Assembly: GCA_022560555.1 (NCBI GenBank)
Contig: JADFSZ010000058.1
Coordinates: 1 to 9,316, forward strand
Reading direction: 5' to 3'
DNA: 9,316 nucleotides
Origin: PVC group bacterium
Lineage (GTDB): Bacteria > GCA-001730085 > JADFSZ01
Part shown: piece by piece, positions 1-5,716 of the stretch
How positions within the stretch are numbered: the stretch's first letter is position 1
Layout of the letters: each line of letters opens with the position of its first letter
Position numbers and translations under genes: made by a program
Notes under the pieces: generated by a model
What the model saw: only the letters and a program-made list of their open reading frames with translations
What the model was told of the DNA's origin: nothing
Databases searched by the model: none

Positions 1-1
1 G

Positions 2-103
2 GCTGCAAACTCAACGGACGGAGGCAACACCGATAACAATGAGGCAGTACCGCACTGGATATTTATTACGGGCAATGCGGTGTTTTTTGGCACAAATTTT
101 TAA
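2..103 (+). CDS. C-terminal end of a probable surface/exported protein (partial, 5' cut by window edge)
   Basis: An open frame enters at base 2 and runs for 33 codons to TAA at 101-103. The tail reads AANSTDGGNTDNNEAVPHW, then IFITGNAVFFGTNF. The pattern D-G-G-N-x-D-x-N followed by W-I-F is like the last strand of beta-helix or LamG-type surface proteins of environmental bacteria, where a 'DGGxNTxWIF' ending is common; that comparison is from memory. The frame ends just seven bases before a strong hairpin (110-142), as expected for the end of a transcription unit or for a mobile element landing behind a gene. Nothing can be said about the start, size or exact function. The composition (Asn/Gly/Thr rich, aromatic end) makes a real coding end more likely than chance, but 33 codons is weak evidence. 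Confidence 0.6.
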   Translation, partial: AANSTDGGNTDNNEAVPHWIFITGNAVFFGTNF

Positions 104-109
104 CCCGTG

Positions 110-142
110 AACCAGTTACCACCTACGAGGTGGTAACTGGTT
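110..142. repeat. REP-like palindrome, left copy
   Basis: A perfect inverted repeat with 15-bp arms: AACCAGTTACCACCT pairs with AGGTGGTAACTGGTT around a 3-base loop ACG. It lies seven bases after the stop of the upstream partial gene and 28 bases before the RAYT start. No run of T follows, so it is not a classical intrinsic terminator, although such a stem could still slow RNA polymerase or protect the 3' end of the upstream message. The bottom strand of the loop region reads CGTAGG, so it contains GTAG, the tetranucleotide often found next to REP stems. Whether that is meaningful here is unknown. Confidence 0.9.
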
Positions 143-170
143 GGGATAAAACAAGGAAGGCAAAAGGGTT

Positions 171-815
171 ATGACGAACGGACAAATATATCATGTTTGC
201 AATAAAAGCATTGCCGGGTTCGTGATATTTAATAATGATTCCGAATATATGCGCATGAAAAATTTGATTAAATACTATCAATTGGAAGATCCTCCTACTA
301 AATTTTCCTATTTCATGAGTCATTTAAATGAAGGAGGAGATATTCTTAATTTGGATTTGATTGATAGAAAGAATAAGCTAATAAACATTATTGCTTATTG
401 TTTGATGCCAACACACATACATTTGGTTTTGCAGCAATTGAAGGATAATGGGATATCAATATTTATGAGCAATATATTGAACGGTTATACTCGATACTTT
501 AATATCAGGCACAAAAGGAAAGGGCCCTTATGGGTAGGAAGATTTAAGAGGGTTGTGGTTAGTACGGATGAGCAATTGCTGCATTTAACACGATATGTTC
601 ATCTTAATCCAGTAACATCATATCTTATTGAAAAGCCAGAGTCCTGGACATACGGTTCATATAATGAATATTGTTCTCAAGGGACGACGGATGAGGAGAT
701 GTGTTGTTATGAGAATATTTTGGATATTGATTCCAAAAGTTATAAAAATTTTGTAAATGACAGGAAAGAGTATCAACGAGAATTGGCAAAAATTAAGGAG
801 CTCATGCTGGAATAA
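171..815 (+). CDS. REP-associated tyrosine transposase (RAYT), Y1_Tnp/HUH family
   Basis: A 214-residue protein of the Y1 transposase (transposase_17) fold. What shows it: an N-terminal IYHVCNKS segment (residues 6-13) equivalent to the 'YHVxxR' opening of the family; the metal-binding HUH motif in MPTHIHLVL (H82, H84); the family segment GPLWVGRFK before the last helix; and RYVHLNPV (141-148), whose Y142 is the expected catalytic tyrosine. All catalytic positions are intact, so the protein may be active. Compared with short RAYTs it carries extra residues (about 30-70) between the first strand and the HUH motif, as in a subgroup I associate with candidate phyla. The start at 171 has purine-rich GGAAGG (155-160) about ten bases upstream and places YHV near the N-terminus, as usual. 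Family knowledge: RAYTs nick and join REP hairpins on single-stranded DNA; a host role is unproven. The palindromes on both sides are the likely substrate. Confidence 0.9.
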   Translation: MTNGQIYHVCNKSIAGFVIFNNDSEYMRMKNLIKYYQLEDPPTKFSYFMSHLNEGGDILNLDLIDRKNKLINIIAYCLMPTHIHLVLQQLKDNGISIFMSNILNGYTRYFNIRHKRKGPLWVGRFKRVVVSTDEQLLHLTRYVHLNPVTSYLIEKPESWTYGSYNEYCSQGTTDEEMCCYENILDIDSKSYKNFVNDRKEYQRELAKIKELMLE

Positions 816-817
816 GC

Positions 818-852
818 CAACCCGTTACCACCTACGAGGTGGTAACAGGTTG
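818..852. repeat. REP-like palindrome, right copy
   Basis: The left arm CAACCCGTTACCACCT pairs with AGGTGGTAACAGGTTG around the loop ACG, 16 positions with one mismatch (C823 opposite A847). Over the 33 bases shared with the left copy only two positions differ, and they are exactly the two partners of one base pair (A-T in the left copy, C and A here). The hairpin begins two bases after the RAYT stop at 815 and ends nine bases before the likely start codon of the next gene, so it forms most of that gene's 5' leader. Confidence 0.9.
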
Positions 853-861
853 CGAAATGAG

Positions 862-3159
862 ATGGTTATGGTGAAGAGAATACACATATATATATTAATA
901 TTCCTTATGACTGCATCGACTGCGGAAGCTGTTGACACGTTCTTTGAGGATTTTAATTCGCACGCCGAAAACACCACAATCAATGATGTCAATAATTGGA
1001 GTGTGGACGCGGGCGATACGGATGGGGCCGTGACACAATCCGGAAAAAGTTTTGAAGGAAGCGGGAAAGCACTCAAAATCATCGGGGACGAAAACGCGGT
1101 CGAAGTCTCCCGGAGTGAAAATTACGGTAATCTTTCGCCTGGCTGGATCGAATTTCTCGTAAACCCCGGTGTGGGTGCCGAATCGCGGGATGTGCCTTCC
1201 GGACGGATCGCGGGTGTGACATTTGATATGAACGGAAAAATTTACGCGTCAGACGGATCGAGCTGGGTGGATATAGGGGAAATGTTTACGCCTGACACTT
1301 GGTACCGGGTGATCCTAAAACTAGATTTTACCACGCATATGTATGATATCTATACATCACCCGCGAGTGCTCCCGAAGTCGGGTTTACTCCGGATAAAAC
1401 AGGTCTTCATTTTATTGATTCCACGATCAATTCGATCAATCAAATCGGATTTTCCGGAGTGCATAATGAAAGCATGCCGGATGACTCCTACGTGGATGAC
1501 ATTGTGATTCATTTTATTGACCGGGTTAATTTTCTCACGACCTCCAAAAAGTTTGACAGCGGAAGTGTGACAAGTCCCATCACGGTACAGATCCAAAATT
1601 CCCTATTAGAACCTCAAACAGCTTGGCGGGATATTTATCTCGCTCTGAGATCCACATCAGGTACAGGAGAATTTTCGTTGACCGAAGAACCATGGGCTCT
1701 TATTACGCAAGTGGTGATATTCGAAGGCGGACACAGCACAAGTTTTTATTATAAAGACAGTACAGACGGAAAACCCGTGATTACAGTCAAAGAAGATCCT
1801 GACAGAGGCTGGTTAGAAGCATTTCAGGAACAAGAAGTCTTAGAAACGCCGTTAGGTTTTGAAATTATAGCCGAAACTCCGCAGGTTGCGGGAGAAGCGT
1901 TCGATGTGACATTCACCGCGAAAAAAGATTCCGGTGAGATCGAGACAGAATATACAGGGAGTATAAATGTTTCCGTAAGTTATGTGAATCCGATAAGCGG
2001 AACGATGCAGATATCGCCTCAGTTGGTCTCAGGCTTTGTGAATGGTGTGACAACTTTAAGTTTTGTTTATCCGGATTGCGGGTTGATTGAAATTATGGCG
2101 GAAGATTCTGATGATGATGAAAAATCGGGAATATCGGGAGAAATCATGATGATTCCGGCCGGTTTTGGTTTGGCAAGTTCAGTAACCGAAGAAGGAGAGA
2201 TTTTTGAAGTAGATGTAGATCAAATTGTCGCGCGGACATTTCCGATATTTGTCACAGCAATTAATGAAGACGGCGCGATCACACCGAATTTTACAGGGAG
2301 TGTCAATCTTTCTCCTGTCGGTATTGATCCCGAAGAAACCGAGGGCGGTGTCATGACTCCTCAGGTGATTAGCGGTATTACGTTTTCGGGAGGGACCGCC
2401 GAAGCGCAGGTTTCTTATGACCGCTGGGGCAAAATCCAGATACAAGTATCAGATGCCAATTACCCGGCGCAACTTGGAAAAAGTAATGAAATTATGTTTG
2501 ATCCTGACACGATTGTTTTGACAGTGGAATATCCGAGTGAGAGCCGGGACTTCTTTTACACGGGAGAAGCAATCCCCGTGTCCCTTTCAGCCGTGGACGC
2601 GAACGGACAAGTCATCCCAAATTATTTAGGTGAGGTTGAAGTCTCCGCGAGTTTGGGAATGGGGATACCGGGAGAATATCTGTTTTTACCGTCAGACGCG
2701 GGTGAGCATATTTTTGATGCTTCTGTGGATTCATCGGGGATGTATTATGTGGATGCGCTAGAGCCGACGAATAATATTCATGCGGAAACTCTAAAGATTG
2801 AAGTCAAACAGGTTTCGATTGTCGTGGAGTCGACTTATGCGCCTGTCGGAACAACGGAAGTCACGATAAAATTAGTGGATGAAGACGGAAACGTGATTTA
2901 CTCGGAAAGTTCATTGAGTATTTTAATCGAAATCAAAGAAGAGTTTGAAGATTTTAGTGCGTTGTCTTCGGCTCAATCTCAACCGGTCACTTTTAAAAAT
3001 GGTATTGCCAAAGTAAGTGTGAGTGATTCAAGGGCGGAAATTGTGACGATTTGGGCTGTAAGTGATTTGGATTTTGAGATTAAAAAAGGAACCATAACAT
3101 TTGGACGGATCACAAAAACGGGGGTAGGATCTTTGATGTGGAGGGATATCTCAGAATAA
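862..3159 (+). CDS. Large secreted protein: LamG-like N-terminus plus tandem Ig-like domains
   Basis: A 765-residue exported protein. Residues 1-23 (MVMVKR, then a hydrophobic stretch ending TASTAEA) form a signal peptide with a likely cut after AEA. Residues about 25-215 (FFEDFNSH, WSVDAGD, GWIEFLVNP, WYRVILKLDF, SYVDDIVI) resemble a concanavalin/LamG-type jelly roll. From about 330 follow Ig-like beta-sandwich units at roughly 330-430, 433-545, 549-645 and 651-765. The first three share an aligned signature of the type A-x-D-x-x-G-x-I-x-x-x-Y/F-x-G-x-V/I: SGEIETEYTGSI, DGAITPNFTGSV, NGQVIPNYLGEV. The frame is open further upstream to 757, but that would run through the RAYT end and the right palindrome, so I place the start at ATG 862; ATG 868 is equally possible. 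There is no clear Shine-Dalgarno. No catalytic motif, anchor or sorting signal is recognised. It ends FGRITKTGVGSLMWRDISE. The role is probably in adhesion or as a secreted surface structure; function unknown. Confidence 0.85.
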   Translation: MVMVKRIHIYILIFLMTASTAEAVDTFFEDFNSHAENTTINDVNNWSVDAGDTDGAVTQSGKSFEGSGKALKIIGDENAVEVSRSENYGNLSPGWIEFLVNPGVGAESRDVPSGRIAGVTFDMNGKIYASDGSSWVDIGEMFTPDTWYRVILKLDFTTHMYDIYTSPASAPEVGFTPDKTGLHFIDSTINSINQIGFSGVHNESMPDDSYVDDIVIHFIDRVNFLTTSKKFDSGSVTSPITVQIQNSLLEPQTAWRDIYLALRSTSGTGEFSLTEEPWALITQVVIFEGGHSTSFYYKDSTDGKPVITVKEDPDRGWLEAFQEQEVLETPLGFEIIAETPQVAGEAFDVTFTAKKDSGEIETEYTGSINVSVSYVNPISGTMQISPQLVSGFVNGVTTLSFVYPDCGLIEIMAEDSDDDEKSGISGEIMMIPAGFGLASSVTEEGEIFEVDVDQIVARTFPIFVTAINEDGAITPNFTGSVNLSPVGIDPEETEGGVMTPQVISGITFSGGTAEAQVSYDRWGKIQIQVSDANYPAQLGKSNEIMFDPDTIVLTVEYPSESRDFFYTGEAIPVSLSAVDANGQVIPNYLGEVEVSASLGMGIPGEYLFLPSDAGEHIFDASVDSSGMYYVDALEPTNNIHAETLKIEVKQVSIVVESTYAPVGTTEVTIKLVDEDGNVIYSESSLSILIEIKEEFEDFSALSSAQSQPVTFKNGIAKVSVSDSRAEIVTIWAVSDLDFEIKKGTITFGRITKTGVGSLMWRDISE

Positions 3160-3262
3160 CGCTGATTTACGCGGATTTTTAAAAAACCACGGATATACGC
3201 GGATATTAAAAGAATCGCAGATCGACGCGGATTGATAAAACAAACCGCCGATAAACGCGGAA
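3160..3262 (+). repeat. Four degenerate ~28-bp tandem repeats upstream of the GxxExxY gene
   Basis: The units follow the consensus CGCNGATNNACGCGGAT and an A/T-rich tail. The core ACGCGGAT (last copy ACGCGGAA) sits at 3169, 3197, 3225 and 3255, giving periods of 28, 28 and 30. Unit openings read GCTGATTT, ACGGATAT, GCAGATCG and GCCGATAA. The array begins directly after the stop of the secreted protein and fills the gap to the next gene's ribosome binding site. Arrays of this GATNNACGCGGAT style recur around GxxExxY genes in environmental genomes, as I recall, so they are probably part of that mobile module. Confidence 0.85.
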
Positions 3263-3298
3263 GAACAGAATTTAGAAGAAAGATAAGAGGAGATAGAA

Positions 3299-3685
3299 AT
3301 GAGTAAGCTGTTGTATGAGAAAGAATCCTATGAAATAAGAGGCGCATGCTTTTCTGTGTGGAACGAATTTAAGGGAGCTTTTAAGGAAAAGATCATTGAA
3401 AATTCCTTAGCAAGGGAGCTAAAGGATAGGAGCCTTAATGTGGAGCAGCAAAAGAGAATAGAAATATTCTATAAAGATGAGAAAGTTGGGACATATGTTC
3501 CTGATTTTGTTATCAATAATAAGGTTATTCTTGAAATAAAATCTAAGCCTTATCTTGCAGATGAAGATAAAAGGCAGTTCTGGCAATATATGAAAGGATC
3601 CGAATATCGGTTGGGATTTTTAATAAACTTTGGAGCAAAGAAATTAGAAATGATAAGAAAAGTTTATGATACAGCACGAAAATAG
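3299..3685 (+). CDS. GxxExxY-family protein (PD-(D/E)XK nuclease-like)
   Basis: A 128-residue protein matching the GxxExxY family along its whole length: YEIRGACFSVWNEFKGAF at the N-terminus, ENSLARELKDR (34-44), VEQQKRIEIFYKDEKVG, then VPDFVINNKVILEIKSK and the closing LGFLINFGAKKLEMIRKV. The nuclease-like residues are present: E34, D69 in PDF and E79-x-K81. The name-giving motif, however, aligns as A27-x-x-E30-x-x-I33, so both the glycine and the tyrosine are replaced. The start at 3299 is well supported by AGAGGAG (3286-3292) six bases upstream. The gene overlaps the following pilin-like gene by 20 bases in another frame. Family knowledge: function is not established; members often occur in many copies per genome and near short repeats, which fits the arrays here. 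A structural relationship to restriction-like nucleases is likely; activity is not shown. Confidence 0.88.
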   Translation: MSKLLYEKESYEIRGACFSVWNEFKGAFKEKIIENSLARELKDRSLNVEQQKRIEIFYKDEKVGTYVPDFVINNKVILEIKSKPYLADEDKRQFWQYMKGSEYRLGFLINFGAKKLEMIRKVYDTARK

Positions 3686-4937
3686 AATATGGTTTAAAGG
3701 TCTTAGATCTGCGGGTGTCCGCGTTTTTAGGGATCTGCGTCGATCCGCGGCCTTTACCTTGTTAGAAGTGATGATGGCTATTGGAATCATGGCGATTATC
3801 ACGGGGACGATTTTCTTTGCTCTGACGACAGGTTTGGATAGCTGGGCTTATTCGAAAAATCAGTTGGCGCTCCAAAAAGTTTTAAGTGATGTTGTGGAGA
3901 TGATCACAAACGGCGCGCCTCATCAAAATGGTGTTAAAGACGGATTGGAAATATTGGAGGCAAGCCGGGAACGGCTTGTGTTTGTCTCCCCGTGGACGGA
4001 TGACACTCACACAGTGGTGCGGGATGAATATACCTATATATTAGACCGAAAGATCAAACCGGGTGCTGCGCCACCGGTGGTGATGATTCGGTATCCAGGA
4101 TCTGATGAGACGGAATTTTCAAATGTGCAGGTTACGCATGCCACAAAATACGCGCTCTCAGAAGTGATGATCGGCACTAAGGCTCCGCTGGGAAGCCGGC
4201 TCTATTTTACGTACCATCCGGATTCGAAAACAAATCCGGATGTGATTGAGACCCTTTGGTGGGATAAAAAAGAAAAACAAATATATTTGGAAGACATAAA
4301 TGGGGTCGAAAATCTTTCAAAAAACCCCTTTGGGGTGGTCATCAGTGAATTTCGGATGACGTATTTTGATAATAAAAACGAGCTTGTATCCGATCGTGAC
4401 TGGCTGGATCCGGATGACCGGAATTTTGTGACGGGGATTGAGATTTATTTGGAAGCTGAATTAGAAGAGTACAAGTTAACCCTTTTGACATTTATCAATT
4501 TAAGAAACGCGCCGATGTGTTTGGGGTACACAGTTTTAGAAAAAGGAACACGGATTAAAATTCCCGACAGCACAAGGATACATACTTTCCAATTAACGAA
4601 TTTTAGCGGAGTGGATCAAGATGATGTTTTGGAGTTGTTAGCGACATCGGATAAAAGAGGAGAATGGCTGATCAAAATCATGTTTGAAAATAGCGGAATT
4701 ACGCCGCCTAAAATCAGCCGGTTTGACATCGAGTATCCTGAAGGCAATGTTGTGTACACGGCAACTCCCAAATCGGATATTGCCATTGGGTTGGATATGC
4801 TGTTGTTGGATGTTGAGAGTTTGTTTGATTATGATGATGATCCGGATATAGAAGATGTGGTCATGATGACAGGGGAAGTTGTGTTAGAAGTGAAGGAAAT
4901 GGATATTGAGGGGGCCGGATTGTTTGTGAGACCTTAA
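3666..4937 (+). CDS. Type IV pilin-like / pseudopilin (GspJ-like) with unusual leader
   Basis: A 423-residue protein with a class III signal peptide. The mature start FTLLEVMMAIGIMAIITGTI is at residues 30 onward, with the conserved Glu at +5 (E34) and a single hydrophobic helix, so prepilin peptidase would cut after A29. The segment after the helix (LDSWAYSKNQLALQKVLSDVVEMI) resembles minor pseudopilins of the PulJ/GspJ type. The remaining ~370 residues are a large periplasmic or extracellular region rich in beta strands with an acidic stretch DYDDDPDIED near the end, much longer than usual GspJ (about 200 residues). The leader of 29 residues is long and basic (GLRSAGVRVFRDLRRSAA). Residues 14-28 are encoded by two inverted repeat copies of the neighbouring module. 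ATG 3666 is the only ATG upstream of the hydrophobic helix, lies inside the end of the previous gene and has no good Shine-Dalgarno, so expression may depend on translational coupling. It probably works in a type II secretion or pilus-like assembly at the inner membrane. Confidence 0.82.
   Translation: MIQHENRIWFKGLRSAGVRVFRDLRRSAAFTLLEVMMAIGIMAIITGTIFFALTTGLDSWAYSKNQLALQKVLSDVVEMITNGAPHQNGVKDGLEILEASRERLVFVSPWTDDTHTVVRDEYTYILDRKIKPGAAPPVVMIRYPGSDETEFSNVQVTHATKYALSEVMIGTKAPLGSRLYFTYHPDSKTNPDVIETLWWDKKEKQIYLEDINGVENLSKNPFGVVISEFRMTYFDNKNELVSDRDWLDPDDRNFVTGIEIYLEAELEEYKLTLLTFINLRNAPMCLGYTVLEKGTRIKIPDSTRIHTFQLTNFSGVDQDDVLELLATSDKRGEWLIKIMFENSGITPPKISRFDIEYPEGNVVYTATPKSDIAIGLDMLLLDVESLFDYDDDPDIEDVVMMTGEVVLEVKEMDIEGAGLFVRP
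3705..3750 (-). repeat. Two inverted copies of the ~28-bp repeat, inside the pilin leader
   Basis: Read on the + strand, the copies are ATCTGCGGGTGTCCGCG (3707-3723) and ATCTGCGTCGATCCGCG (3733-3749), 26 bases apart. Their reverse complements, for example CGCGGATCGACGCAGAT, match the pattern of the upstream array (third unit CGCAGATCGACGCGGAT, differing at the two half-site positions). They are therefore the same repeat family in opposite orientation. Both copies are translated as part of the pilin-like gene (residues 14-28). Confidence 0.75.
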
Positions 4938-4943
4938 AAGGAG
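4936..4943 (+). promoter_or_regulatory. Shine-Dalgarno AAAAGGAG for the small W-rich secreted protein
   Basis: AAAAGGAG overlaps the stop codon region of the pilin-like gene. ATG 4948 is four bases away and ATG 4951 seven bases away, so the second may be the real start; the two choices differ by one Met. The tight spacing shows that the two genes are co-transcribed. Confidence 0.7.
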
Positions 4944-4947
4944 AAAG

Positions 4948-5397
4948 ATGATGAGTATTAAAAAAATCGTATATAATGTTTTTGTATTACTCTTCGCGTT
5001 TATATTAATGAATGGTAAACTTTTTGCCGAAGAGAAGGTCTGGAACGCGGATGGGGACGGAACGACCTGGGAAAGTGACGCCAATTGGTGGATGAGCGGA
5101 CATCCGATAGAGGGAGACGATGTGGCAATTGATATGGATGCTGCGGCTGTCACGATCAATCAGACATTTAAGGCGGGGTCTATTACGCTGGGCGGAAAAG
5201 AGAACGTGGAATTAAGGAAAATCAATTTTGTGCATGGGACGATTGAACCTGATTCAACGAGTGATGTTGCTATCACAAATAAATCCGGCGGGCATTTAAT
5301 TTTAGAAGGTATCGGGACTGTAACTGTTCGTGGAACATATTTGGATACTCTTGGTACGTCGGTCAATGAACCGAGTTTTATGTTTTGGGTCAAATAA
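4948..5397 (+). CDS. Small secreted protein with WNADGDGTTW motif
   Basis: A 149-residue exported protein. Residues 1-27 are a signal peptide (KK, hydrophobic VYNVFVLLFAFILM, cut probably after LFA). The mature part starts EEKVWNADGDGTTWESDANWWMSGHP and continues with GDDVAIDMDAAAVTINQTFKAGSITLGG, a pattern of short beta strands that I associate with the N-terminal module of much larger beta-helix surface proteins in environmental bacteria ('WDGGGDGTNWSDAANW...DDVVID'; from memory). Here the protein stops after about 120 mature residues, so it is a single module, either a small stand-alone form or the shortened remnant of a larger one. Its gene begins 10 bases after the pilin-like gene and has a strong ribosome binding site, so it is probably expressed with it. 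It is likely a surface or secreted partner; exact function unknown. Confidence 0.8.
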   Translation: MMSIKKIVYNVFVLLFAFILMNGKLFAEEKVWNADGDGTTWESDANWWMSGHPIEGDDVAIDMDAAAVTINQTFKAGSITLGGKENVELRKINFVHGTIEPDSTSDVAITNKSGGHLILEGIGTVTVRGTYLDTLGTSVNEPSFMFWVK

Positions 5398-5418
5398 TTT
5401 ATAGTTTTTAATCTTTAC

Positions 5419-5426
5419 AAAGGAGG
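5419..5426 (+). promoter_or_regulatory. Strong Shine-Dalgarno AAAGGAGG setting the start of the next gene
   Basis: AAAGGAGG lies seven bases before ATG 5434. A GTG at 5428 is also in frame, but only one base separates it from the Shine-Dalgarno, so ATG 5434 is the real start. Confidence 0.85.
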
Positions 5427-5433
5427 GGTGAGG

Positions 5434-5709
5434 ATGAAGAATTTTATAATTTGTTTAGTATTTATTTTTGGTTTTGTTGCATCGATAAACATGCTTTATG
5501 CGGAATCAATGCGGGATATTAAGGAAAAGGCGGCCTCATATCACGAAAAGGCGACGAGTAATTTCGTTTATTTAGATAGTGAGATGACGGCTATGTATTA
5601 TCAAAATATTCAGATTATTGATGCTTTAGAGCAGATTCGAGACCTTCTCAAAGAAAACCTTCGGCAAATGAGGGAGATTGTAAGGGAAAACAAGGATCAA
5701 GGCGCTTGA
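5434..5709 (+). CDS. Small exported coiled-coil protein, function unknown
   Basis: A 91-residue protein. Residues 1-23 form a signal peptide (MKNFIICLVFIFGFVASINM, cut probably after LYA). The mature 68 residues are almost all helix-forming, with heptad-like spacing of hydrophobic residues in IQIIDALEQIRDLLKENLRQMREIV, which suggests a coiled coil. The last residues are highly charged (RENKDQGA). There is no lipobox cysteine after the signal peptide and no further membrane segment, so it should be periplasmic or secreted. I do not recognise the family. It follows the WNADGDG gene by 36 bases and is the last gene before a hairpin, so it is probably the end of the pilin/secreted-protein operon and may be a small periplasmic partner of it. 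Confidence 0.8.
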   Translation: MKNFIICLVFIFGFVASINMLYAESMRDIKEKAASYHEKATSNFVYLDSEMTAMYYQNIQIIDALEQIRDLLKENLRQMREIVRENKDQGA

Positions 5710-5716
5710 CCATGGA

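Larger units (their letters stand above)
110..852 (+). mobile_element. RAYT gene bracketed by two REP-like palindromes
   Basis: The unit consists of a Y1 transposase-like gene (171-815) with one 33-bp palindrome about 30 bases before its start and another a few bases after its stop. The two palindromes share 31 of 33 bases. This is the arrangement described for REP-associated tyrosine transposases (RAYTs), single-copy domesticated-like relatives of IS200/IS605 transposases that act on REP hairpins as single-stranded DNA. No target-site duplication is visible, which agrees with that mechanism. The unit is visibly more AT-rich than the large genes around it, suggesting separate ancestry. Its boundaries are inferred from the hairpins only. 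Confidence 0.7.
3160..3750 (+). mobile_element. Putative GxxExxY repeat module flanked by oppositely oriented repeat arrays
   Basis: Four forward copies of a ~28-bp repeat precede the GxxExxY-family gene and two reverse-orientation copies (3705-3750) follow it, so the gene sits between inverted arrays. The whole block separates a secreted-protein gene from a pilin-like gene whose leader it overlaps. The inner gene is AT-rich relative to its neighbours. No transposase is encoded and no target duplication is seen, so movement, if any, would need another enzyme or recombination between repeats. The limits are inferred from the repeats. Confidence 0.5.

Noticed and set aside
110-852. Ordinary insertion sequence with terminal inverted repeats
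   Set aside because: Each end is itself a complete palindrome rather than one half of an inverted pair, no target duplication is seen, and the enzyme is a Y1/HUH type.
757-861. N-terminal extension of the secreted protein from ATG 757
   Set aside because: It would overlap the RAYT gene by 59 bases and translate through the REP hairpin, and it would bury the clear signal peptide 35 residues inside the protein.
3160-3262. CRISPR array
   Set aside because: The units are degenerate and directly adjoining, with no unique spacers of constant length and no cas genes. They are tandem repeats of a mobile-module type.
2979-3347. Antisense open frame of 122 codons across the repeat array
   Set aside because: It runs through the C-terminus of the secreted protein, the repeats and the start of the GxxExxY gene, and has no recognisable features.
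5428-5433. GTG 5428 as the start of the small coiled-coil protein
   Set aside because: It lies one base after the Shine-Dalgarno; ATG 5434 has ideal spacing and starts a standard signal peptide.
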